Below, piece after piece: positions 8,876 to 16,209 of a DNA stretch of 64,000 nucleotides. Location: contig NZ_CP082922.1 in NCBI RefSeq assembly GCF_019931675.1, positions 2,061,001 through 2,125,000 of the forward strand, in the 5' to 3' direction. This stretch comes from Nocardioides rotundus. GTDB taxonomy: Bacteria > Actinomycetota > Actinomycetes > Propionibacteriales > Nocardioidaceae. The notes beneath the pieces are model-generated. The model was not told the DNA's origin and made no database searches. It saw only the letters and a program-made list of their open reading frames with translations. The position numbers were made by a program, and so were the translations under genes. Numbering within the stretch: the stretch's first letter is position 1; every line of letters begins with the position of its first letter.

Positions 8876-10033
8876 ATGGCGCACCTGACGCTCGCAGGAA
8901 TGAGCGAGGACGGGCGGCGTCTGCTGCTGGTGGACGACCAGGGGAACGAGCACACCCTGGACGCGGATGCGACGCTCCGCAGGGCCCTGCGTGGAGAGCA
9001 CGAACGCCTCGGCCAGTTGGAGATCGATATGGACAGCGCCCTCCGCCCCCGCGACATCCAGGCTCGCATCCGCGCCGGCGAGACCCCGGAGGCGGTCGCG
9101 CAAGCGGCTCAGACGACCGTGGACCGGATCATGCCGTTCGCCAACCCGGTGCTCGCCGAGCGGGCCCACGTCGCGGACCGCGCGCAGCGGGCGTCCGTAC
9201 GCCGGCCCGCGGGCGAGGCGGGCGCGCGCACGCTCGGCGACGCGGTCGGCCGGCACCTGCGCGGTCTCAACGTCGCCGAGGACACCGTCGAGTGGGACGC
9301 GTGGCGGCGCGAGGACGGCCGCTGGAGCCTGTCGGCGGCCTTCGCGACGTCGGCCCGCAAGGGCACCGCGTCGTTCTCCTTCGACGCCCCCGGCAACTTC
9401 GTCACGATCGAGAACGAGGACGCCAAGTGGCTCGTCGGCGAGCAGGTGGACAAGCCGCGCTCGACCGGGACCCGACAGCCGCGTCAGCGGCGCCTGTCCT
9501 CGGTGGCCGCCGACGAGCTACCGCTGGGCGAGGACGCCATCGAGATGGTCTCCGACGAGCCCGCGGCCACCGAGGACGCCCAGGCCGCGGCTCCCACCGA
9601 GGACACCGTCGACCTCGACGAGACCGCCGCACGGGTCCGGCGCGGCGAGCCCGTCCGGGAGCCTGCGGCGGGCGAGGCCGCGGAGCCCGAGGTCGTGGCG
9701 GAGCCCGAGCGCTCGGAGGAGCCCGCCTCCGACGCGTTCCTCGCCTCCGCGTTCCGCCGGCAAAACCCTGCGGGAGCGCGCGAGACCCCCTCGCCCGGGA
9801 CCGAGGCGAACCCCGACGACGCCGTCGATGGTGCCTCGCCGGTCGACAGCGAGCCGGTGCACGAGGCTCGCGATGCCGAGGCCGGTGGCGACGGCGCGGC
9901 GACCGAGGACTCGCGGAGCGCCGAGGAGGCGGACCCCGCCCCCGCACGCCGTCAGGTGAGCAAGAAGCGCGGTCGTGCGTCGGTGCCCAGCTGGGACGAG
10001 ATCATGTTCGGCGGGTCGGACAAGGAGTCCTGA
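8876..10033 (+). CDS. sepH: Septation protein SepH
   Basis: A 385-residue cell-division protein. In Streptomyces, SepH binds FtsZ and promotes filament assembly at division sites. The N-terminal DUF3071 domain (about residues 1-180) opens MAHLTLAGMSEDGRRLLLVD and contains a helix-turn-helix-like stretch (IQARIRAGETPEAVAQ), then DTVEWDAWRREDGRW. A long acidic, Ala/Pro-rich, probably disordered linker follows (about 200-360). The conserved C-terminal tail KKRGRASVPSWDEIMFG ends the protein. AAGGAG lies 11 bases upstream of the ATG, and a TAGGCT hexamer at 8822-8827 is a likely -10 element with a leader of about 47 bases. It is a single-gene unit, divergent from the TRIC gene. Confidence 0.9.
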   Translation: MAHLTLAGMSEDGRRLLLVDDQGNEHTLDADATLRRALRGEHERLGQLEIDMDSALRPRDIQARIRAGETPEAVAQAAQTTVDRIMPFANPVLAERAHVADRAQRASVRRPAGEAGARTLGDAVGRHLRGLNVAEDTVEWDAWRREDGRWSLSAAFATSARKGTASFSFDAPGNFVTIENEDAKWLVGEQVDKPRSTGTRQPRQRRLSSVAADELPLGEDAIEMVSDEPAATEDAQAAAPTEDTVDLDETAARVRRGEPVREPAAGEAAEPEVVAEPERSEEPASDAFLASAFRRQNPAGARETPSPGTEANPDDAVDGASPVDSEPVHEARDAEAGGDGAATEDSRSAEEADPAPARRQVSKKRGRASVPSWDEIMFGGSDKES

Positions 10034-10034
10034 C

Positions 10035-10849
10035 TCACCCGCGCTCGACTGGCCGGTCCGGGTCGCTGATCCAGCCGGACCAGGACCCGGGGTAGAGCGC
10101 GGACCGCACGCCGGCGAGCTCCATCGCCAGGACGTCCAGGCAGGCGGTGACGCCGGAGCCGCAGTAGGCCGCGACGTCGGCACCGGGCACGGCGCCGACG
10201 GCGGCATAGATCTCGGCCAGTTCCTCCCGTGAGCGCAGGCCGCCGCCGGGACGCAGGTTGTCGGTGGTCGGCACGTTGACGGCGCCCGGGATCCGGCCCG
10301 CCACCGGGTCGACCGGCTCGGACTCGCCGCGGTAGCGCTCGGGAGCGCGAGCGTCCACCAGTACGTCGACCCCCGCGACCTCCGCCGGCCCGACCACCGG
10401 CATCCCGCCGGGCCGCGCCACGAAGTCCCCCGGAGCGACCTCGCCCGGCCCCGTCTCCACGGTCCGCGGGCCCTCCACCCACGCCGCCCAGCCGCCATCG
10501 AGGAGCCGGACATCAGGGTGGCCGTGGTGTCGCAGCAGCCACCAGGCCCGCGCGGCCGCGTGGCCCTGCCGTCGTCGTACACCACCACCGGCCGGTCGCC
10601 GGAGACCCCGGCTTGCCGCATCGCCTCGGCGAACCGCTCCGGCTCGGGCAGCGGGTGTCGCCCGCCCGGCCCCGGCGGAGCTGCGAGGTCGGCGTCCAGG
10701 TCGACGTAGACCGCCCCCGGGACGTGCCCGGCCTCGTAGTCCGGGCGTCCCGGCGGCCCGCCCAGGCGGTAGCGCACGTCCAGCACGCTCACCCGGCCCT
10801 CGGCCACGGCGGCGACCAGCTCCTCCACGGTGATCAGCGGCGACGTCAT
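10035..10849 (-). pseudogene. Sulfurtransferase (two rhodanese domains), frameshifted
   Basis: Thiosulfate/3-mercaptopyruvate sulfurtransferase with two rhodanese domains. The N-terminal half starts at ATG 10849 (MTSPLITVEELVAAV, LDVRYRLGG, DYEAGHVPGAVYVDLD) and runs to VVVYDDG. From about 10562-10570 the reading continues only in another frame (AARAWWLLRHHGHPDV, LLDGGWAAWVEGPRT) to the stop at 10035. The active-site loop CGSGVTA is intact in the second half. The total of 815 bases is one short of a codon multiple, so a single G/C appears to be missing from a GGCCC run. This is either a recent inactivating mutation or an assembly error; coding quality on both sides is otherwise undamaged. Confidence 0.85.
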
Positions 10850-10901
10850 GGCCTCATCCTGCCCCCGCGGGCGTCGGCGCGCTGTGACAGGATCTCGGTC
10901 C

Positions 10902-11567
10902 GTGGCCGAACTGCACTTCTTCACCGGAACGATGGACTCGGGCAAGAGCACCCTGGCCCTGCAGACCAACCACAACCACGCGGTGCGCGGCCGCTCCGGA
11001 CGGGTCTTCACCGTCCACGACCGCGCCGGGGAGTCGGTGCTCTCCAGCCGCCTCGGCCTCACGATGGACGCGATCGAGGTGCCGGAGGACTTCAGCTTCT
11101 GGCGCTACGTCGTCGACGAGCTCACCCACGGCGGGCGGATCGACTACCTGATCTGCGACGAGGCCCAGTTCTACACCCCCGACCAGATCGACGAGCTCGC
11201 CAAGGTGGTCGACGAGCTGCAGATCGACGTCTTCGCCTTCGGCATCCTCACCGACTTCCGCAGCCGGCTCTTCCCGGGCAGCGCCCGGCTGGTGGAGCTG
11301 GCCGACCGGATGGAGGTGCTGCAGGTCGAGGCGCTGTGCTGGTGCGGGAAGCGCGCCACCCACAACGCCCGCACCGAGGACGGCGTGATGGTCGTCGAGG
11401 GCGAGGTGATCGTCGTCGGCGACGTGGACCACCACGACGCCGCGGATCCCGGCCCGGCCCCCGAGGTCGCCTACGAGGTGCTCTGCCGTCAGCACCACCG
11501 CCGCCGGCTCACCGCGGCGCGCGCTCGCGCCGTGAGCCTGGCCCCCGAGCCGCTGCCGTTCGGCTGA
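10902..11567 (+). CDS. tdk: Thymidine kinase (type II)
   Basis: Phosphorylates thymidine to dTMP with ATP (pyrimidine salvage). The 221-residue product has the P-loop GTMDSGKS (9-16), the DEAQFY Walker B/lasso motif (86-91) and zinc ligands CWC (146, 148) plus CRQH (195-198), as in tetrameric type II enzymes. The GTG start directly precedes AELHFFTG, the usual opening, so the longer upstream frame is rejected. A CAGGAT sequence ends 9 bases before the GTG and may be a -10 element of a near-leaderless message. The gene is divergent from the broken sulfurtransferase and converges on the phosphodiesterase-like gene. Confidence 0.93.
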   Translation: MAELHFFTGTMDSGKSTLALQTNHNHAVRGRSGRVFTVHDRAGESVLSSRLGLTMDAIEVPEDFSFWRYVVDELTHGGRIDYLICDEAQFYTPDQIDELAKVVDELQIDVFAFGILTDFRSRLFPGSARLVELADRMEVLQVEALCWCGKRATHNARTEDGVMVVEGEVIVVGDVDHHDAADPGPAPEVAYEVLCRQHHRRRLTAARARAVSLAPEPLPFG

Positions 11568-11585
11568 GGCGCCGTACTCCCCCCC

Positions 11586-12704
11586 TCAGGCGACGATCAT
11601 CGGGATCAGCATCTCGGCCGGCGTCAGCGACCCGTGCAGGCCGACCAGGGTGGTCTCGTAGCCGAAGTCCACCGACGACATCACCCCGAGGTCGCCGCGC
11701 GCGGCGACCACCACGTCGCCCAGCCGCGGCAGCACCGCGGACGTGGCGGGCCCGAACCAGCCGCGCGCCAGCGCCTCCTCGCGGGGCAGCACCTCGGCCC
11801 GCTCCCCCAGCGTCCCGCGCCAGGCGTCGACCACGTCGGGCACCGCGCCGCTGCGGCAGTAGACGTGGCGGAACCGCGCCTCGCCACCCAGCAGCACCAC
11901 CCCGTCGCGCATCTCCGGGTGCTGGTCGACGTCGACCCGGGACGACGCCGGGCTGTCCACCATGCCGTGGTCGGCGACCACGAGGAGGCGTACGGCGGCC
12001 GGCAGGGCCTCCCGCAGCTGCTCGGCCTGGGCGTCCACCGCGGCGAGCTGCTGCAGCCACTGCGAGCTCGCGACCCCGTAGCGATGGCCGGTCCAGTCCA
12101 GGTCGCCCTCGTAGGCATAGGTCAGCGAAGGCGTGCGGGACGCCGCGGCGACGCAGGCCGCGATCCGCTCGCCGACCCGGTCGGCGCCGACGTACTCCGC
12201 ACCCCGGTTCGAGGCCACCGTGAGCCCGGACCCCGCGAACTCGCGCTTGTTGACCACCGTCACCCGGGCGCCCGCCGAGGCCAGCCGGTCGAAGGCAGTG
12301 GTGTGCGGCTGCCACTCGATCGGGTCGACCTTGGCGTCCCAGAACAGGGCGTTGAGCAGGTGGTCGCTGCCGGGGATGCGGGAGGTGAATCCCACCAGCC
12401 CGTGCGTGCCGGGCGCGAGCGCGGTGCCGAGGGAGGTCAGCGAGGTGGCCGTGGTGGAGGGGACCGTGGCGGTGCCGGGCGCCTGCTCCCGCATCAGCTC
12501 GGCGAGGAACGGCGCCGCGTGGGCGTGCCGGATCAGCAGCTCCGACCCCAGCCCGTCGACCAGCAGGACGACGTAGCCCGGCGCCGGCGGCAGGACCAGC
12601 GCGGTCTCGACCCCGGGCAGCGGGGTGCCGAGCGCGGCGGCGACCGCGGGGACGACGTCACTGAGCGACCGCTGGTGGTAGGCCGGCTCGACGAACCCGC
12701 TCAT
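11586..12704 (-). CDS. Alkaline phosphatase superfamily protein (nucleotide pyrophosphatase/phosphodiesterase-like)
   Basis: A 372-residue protein of the metal-dependent alkaline phosphatase superfamily. VVLLVDGLGSELL supplies a metal Asp, VPSTTATSLTSLGTALAP carries the Thr nucleophile and the GTHGLVGF turn, and VADHGMVDS with DQHPEMRDG supplies the second metal site. No signal peptide is seen, so it probably acts in the cytoplasm on an unknown phosphodiester or phosphonate. The ATG overlaps the DUF5998 stop by 4 bases (ATGA). Homologues are annotated as nucleotide pyrophosphatase or phosphodiesterase without a proven substrate. It lies 18 bases from the convergent thymidine kinase gene. Confidence 0.82.
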   Translation of the reverse strand: MSGFVEPAYHQRSLSDVVPAVAAALGTPLPGVETALVLPPAPGYVVLLVDGLGSELLIRHAHAAPFLAELMREQAPGTATVPSTTATSLTSLGTALAPGTHGLVGFTSRIPGSDHLLNALFWDAKVDPIEWQPHTTAFDRLASAGARVTVVNKREFAGSGLTVASNRGAEYVGADRVGERIAACVAAASRTPSLTYAYEGDLDWTGHRYGVASSQWLQQLAAVDAQAEQLREALPAAVRLLVVADHGMVDSPASSRVDVDQHPEMRDGVVLLGGEARFRHVYCRSGAVPDVVDAWRGTLGERAEVLPREEALARGWFGPATSAVLPRLGDVVVAARGDLGVMSSVDFGYETTLVGLHGSLTPAEMLIPMIVA

Positions 12705-13300
12705 GCGCCCCGGGTCCGCGCGGACAGCGCGCCGGCGAAGGCGAGGAGTCGCGGCACCGCGTCCTGGCCGTCGGCGGCCGCCGACACCCGCAGGGAGAAG
12801 TCGTCGCCGGCCAGCATGCCGGTGTAGCCGTGGTCGGCCTCGCAGTCGGGGTCGCTGCAGGCGGCCGGCTCCAGGTCCAGCCGGGACACACCGCCCCAGC
12901 TCACCGTCAGCACCGCCTCGGCGGGCGGCCGTGGGCCGCGCGTCGGGTTGGCGACCATCCGGGTCACGACCACCGAGCGCACCGAGGACAGGGTGATCGC
13001 CTCGGTGGAGGTGGACGTGTAGGGCTCGGGCAGCAGGTCGTCGCCCGCGTGCTCGTCGGTGTGCCCCAGCACCAGGCGGGTCGGCGTCAGCACGACCACG
13101 GTGAGGTGGCGTCGTACCTCGTCCCGGTCGAAGGTCGGCTCGTGGTGCACGAAGAAGGACTCGACGACCTCGCCGCCCAGCGCCGTCTCGACGCCCTCGG
13201 TCACCACCTCGGGGTAGTAGCCGGTGCGCTCGAGCGCCTGCTTCAGCTCCGGGAGCCGGTCTCGACCCGTGCCCGGAGTCTCGGTGGGAGTACGACGCAT
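12701..13300 (-). CDS. DUF5998 family protein
   Basis: A 199-residue actinobacterial protein of unknown function: LPELKQALERTGYYPEVV, EVVESFFVHHEPTFDRDEV, LTPTRLVLGHTDEHAG and SRLDLEPAACSDPDCEADHGYTG are the conserved stretches. No catalytic motif or membrane segment is visible. The start at 13300 (MRRTPTETPG) is preferred over an in-frame codon 24 bases upstream because CAGACT ends 8 bases before it, in the position of a leaderless -10 element. The gene is coupled (ATGA) to the downstream phosphatase-superfamily gene, and the two probably act together. Confidence 0.75.
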   Translation of the reverse strand: MRRTPTETPGTGRDRLPELKQALERTGYYPEVVTEGVETALGGEVVESFFVHHEPTFDRDEVRRHLTVVVLTPTRLVLGHTDEHAGDDLLPEPYTSTSTEAITLSSVRSVVVTRMVANPTRGPRPPAEAVLTVSWGGVSRLDLEPAACSDPDCEADHGYTGMLAGDDFSLRVSAAADGQDAVPRLLAFAGALSARTRGA

Positions 13301-13395
13301 ACGGCGCAGTCTGGCACGGGCCACCCGGACACCGGTTCACCTGACCCGAACGGGCCCCCGCGGCACCACCCGCCCGCGCCGTCGTCGCGTCCGCC

Positions 13396-16131
13396 TCAGC
13401 CGGGCAGCGTGTCCCCCGGCGGGCTGGTGAGCCGGCGGACGAACCAGTCCGACCGGGCGTCGGCGACCGGCTCGACCCGGATCGCGCTCTCCAGCACGGC
13501 GTACCCGTCGGCGTTGACCAGGACCAGCCCGAGGTCGAGCGAGCGCACCTGGGGGAGATCGTTCTGCAGCTGCGAGACGCGCAGGATGAGGTCCTCCACC
13601 GCCGCGACGTCGACGATCTCCGACCCGCGGTAGCCGAACAGCAGCGGCGAGGCCTTGACCTCGCGGACCATGTCGCTGGCGTCGGTCGGCGACAGCGGCG
13701 GGATCCGGTAGGCGCGGTCGCCCAGGAGGTCGGTCATCGGCCCGGAGATGCCGAAGGAGACGACCGGTCCGAAGAGCGGGTCCTCCAGGGAGGAGATCGC
13801 GACCGGCACGCCCGGCGGGGCGTTGCGCTGCACGACGAAGCCGGCGTCCTGCGGGTCGACGATCAGCTGCGTCAGGGTCTTCCACGCGTCCCGCATCGCC
13901 GCGGCGCTCTCGATGTTGCGCCACACGTGCGCCATGTCCGGACGGTGTCGCAGCCGCTCGTGGGTCGCCTTGAGGACGACGTCCCAGCCCAGGTCCTCCC
14001 CCGCGGCGACCGCCTCGTCGACCGTCGCCACCGGCCGGGCCAGCCACAGGTCGATGCCGTAGGCGCCCAGCAGCGCCGCTCGCTCGGTCTCGTCCAGCTC
14101 GCAGCCCTCGGGATGCTCGATGAGCACCTCGCCGACCAGCCGCTTGGCGCCCGCCTCGTCCACCTCGACCTGCGGATCGGCGGCCACCTCGCCGGGGTGG
14201 CGCAGCCACAGGGAGTAGTCCACCACCCGGGCCAGCGCCCAGACGGCCGCCTCGACGGCGGCGTACGACGGCACTGACCCCCGACCGGCGGTGTTGCCGG
14301 CCACGTCGGGGACCCGGAGCAGCTCGGGGATGCCCTCGGCCGCCAGGAAGGTGGAGACCAGCGGCTTGTCCGACTGCTCCCCTACCGCGGCCAGCACGTT
14401 CGCCACGTCCTCGCCGCTCACGTTCACCGGCGGGATGTAGACCGCGACGACCGAGTCGACCTCGGGGTCGTCGATCGCGGCGTCCAGCGCGTCCTCGAAC
14501 TCCTCCCCGCCCGCGTCGGCCCCCAGGGAGTCCGAGCGGTTGACCACCAGCCCGGCCGCGGTGGCCGCGTCCGTGGCCAGCAGACCCAGCGCGTCGGAGT
14601 TGCCGACGATCGCGACCCGCCGGCCGCGGGGCAGCTGCTGGTGCGCCAGGAGCTGGGCGACGTCGAACATCTCGTCCAGGGTGTCGACCTGGATCACGCC
14701 GGACTGACGGAACATCGCGTCCACGGCCTCCGGCGGCGCGCCGATGCGTCGTACGGCGTGGCCCATCGGGACGCCCTGCGTGGTCCGCCCCGAGCGCACC
14801 GCCACGATCGGCTTGCGCCGGGAGACACGGCGGGTGATCCGGGAGAACTTGCGCGGGTTGCCGATCGACTCCAGATACAGCAGGACGACCTCGGTGCTCT
14901 CGTCCTCCTCCCAGTACTGCAGCAGGTCGTTGCCCGACAGGTCGGCCCGGTTGCCCGCCGAGACGAAGGTCGACAGGCCCAGGCCGCGCTTGTCCACCCG
15001 CTCCAGGATCGCCGAGCCCAGGGCGCCGGACTGACAGAAGAAGCCGGCCCGGCCCCGCGGCGGCATGATCGGGGACAGCGAGGCGTTGAGCTGCACGCTC
15101 GGATCGGTGTTGATCAGCCCCAGCGCGTTCGGCCCGACCAGCCGCAGGCCGTAGGACCGGGCCAGCCCGACCATCTTCCGCTGCCGCTGGCGACCGGCCT
15201 CACCGGTCTCGGCGAACCCGGAGGAGATGACCACGAGGCCGTGCACGCCCTTGGCCGCGCAGTCCAGGACGACCTCCTGCACCGCCTCGGCGGGTACGGC
15301 GACCACGGCGAGGTCCACCGAGTCCGGGATGTCGTTGACGTTGCCGTAGGCCGGCATCCCCGACACCGACGTCGAGGAGTTGTTGACCACGTAGACCCGC
15401 CCGGTGAAGTCGGCCAGCAGCAGGTTGCGCAGCAGCACCTGGCCGATGCTCTCGGTCCGGCGGGAGGCGCCGATCACGGCCACCGAGCTCGGCCGGAAGA
15501 ACTTCTCGATCGAGGCGGCCTCGGCCCGGTGCTCCCGCTGCTCCATGACGTGCAGGGCGGTGTCGGTCGGGTCGATGCTGAACTCCAGCATCATCACGCC
15601 GTCCTCATACCCGCTGGTGACCTGGTATCCAGCGTCGCGGAAGGTCGAGATCATCGCGTGGTTGTCGGGCAGCACCTCGGCCACGAACCGCTCGATCCCG
15701 CGCTCCCGCCCGGTCTGCGCCAGGTGCTCCAGCAGCAGCTGGCCGATCCCGCGCCCCTGATGGGCGTCCTCGACCAGGAACGCCACCTCCGCCTCGGCGG
15801 GCTTGATCTTGTCCCAGCGGCCCACGGCGATCATCTGGCCGCCGACCAGCACGATGAGGGCCACCCGGTCGACGAAGTCGACGTGGGTGAAGCGGTAGAC
15901 GTCCTTCGGGGACAGGTTCGGCATCGGTGCGAAGAAGCGGTAGTACTTCGACCGGTCCGAGACCCGGGAGTAGAACTGGACCAGCAGGTCGGCGTCCTCG
16001 GGCCGGATCGGCCGGATGTGCGCCGTACGCCCGTCGCGCAGCAGCACGTCGGCCTCCCAGTGCCGCGGTGGCGGGGCCACGATCTCGCCGGTGCTCTCGG
16101 GCTCCTCCTGGGGCTGCTGGGGGGTGCTCAC
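13396..16131 (-). CDS. GNAT acetyltransferase fused to NDP-forming acyl-CoA synthetase domain (Pat-type protein acetyltransferase)
   Basis: A 911-residue fusion. Residues about 25-195 are a GNAT domain (DVLLRDGRTAHIRPI, EVAFLVEDAHQGRGIGQLLLEHL with the acetyl-CoA loop QGRGIG). Residues about 215-900 are an acyl-CoA synthetase (NDP-forming) with CoA-binding (SVAVIGASRR), succinyl-CoA-synthetase-like (FFCQSGALGSAIL) and ATP-grasp parts. This order, GNAT first, matches actinobacterial Pat enzymes, which acetylate and silence acyl-CoA synthetases. In the region where active synthetases carry the phosphohistidine I find RTTQGVPMGH rather than a clear SHTG, consistent with a sensor rather than an enzyme domain. 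The GTG start is supported by TAGATT ending 8 bases upstream; parC is divergent 78 bases away. Confidence 0.85.
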   Translation of the reverse strand: MSTPQQPQEEPESTGEIVAPPPRHWEADVLLRDGRTAHIRPIRPEDADLLVQFYSRVSDRSKYYRFFAPMPNLSPKDVYRFTHVDFVDRVALIVLVGGQMIAVGRWDKIKPAEAEVAFLVEDAHQGRGIGQLLLEHLAQTGRERGIERFVAEVLPDNHAMISTFRDAGYQVTSGYEDGVMMLEFSIDPTDTALHVMEQREHRAEAASIEKFFRPSSVAVIGASRRTESIGQVLLRNLLLADFTGRVYVVNNSSTSVSGMPAYGNVNDIPDSVDLAVVAVPAEAVQEVVLDCAAKGVHGLVVISSGFAETGEAGRQRQRKMVGLARSYGLRLVGPNALGLINTDPSVQLNASLSPIMPPRGRAGFFCQSGALGSAILERVDKRGLGLSTFVSAGNRADLSGNDLLQYWEEDESTEVVLLYLESIGNPRKFSRITRRVSRRKPIVAVRSGRTTQGVPMGHAVRRIGAPPEAVDAMFRQSGVIQVDTLDEMFDVAQLLAHQQLPRGRRVAIVGNSDALGLLATDAATAAGLVVNRSDSLGADAGGEEFEDALDAAIDDPEVDSVVAVYIPPVNVSGEDVANVLAAVGEQSDKPLVSTFLAAEGIPELLRVPDVAGNTAGRGSVPSYAAVEAAVWALARVVDYSLWLRHPGEVAADPQVEVDEAGAKRLVGEVLIEHPEGCELDETERAALLGAYGIDLWLARPVATVDEAVAAGEDLGWDVVLKATHERLRHRPDMAHVWRNIESAAAMRDAWKTLTQLIVDPQDAGFVVQRNAPPGVPVAISSLEDPLFGPVVSFGISGPMTDLLGDRAYRIPPLSPTDASDMVREVKASPLLFGYRGSEIVDVAAVEDLILRVSQLQNDLPQVRSLDLGLVLVNADGYAVLESAIRVEPVADARSDWFVRRLTSPPGDTLPG

Positions 16132-16209
16132 GGGTCCGAATCTAGTCCAAGGACCTACCGGCGGCGTGCCCGCCGGTGAACCCGGGACGACACCGGAGAG
16201 AATGCGCCC

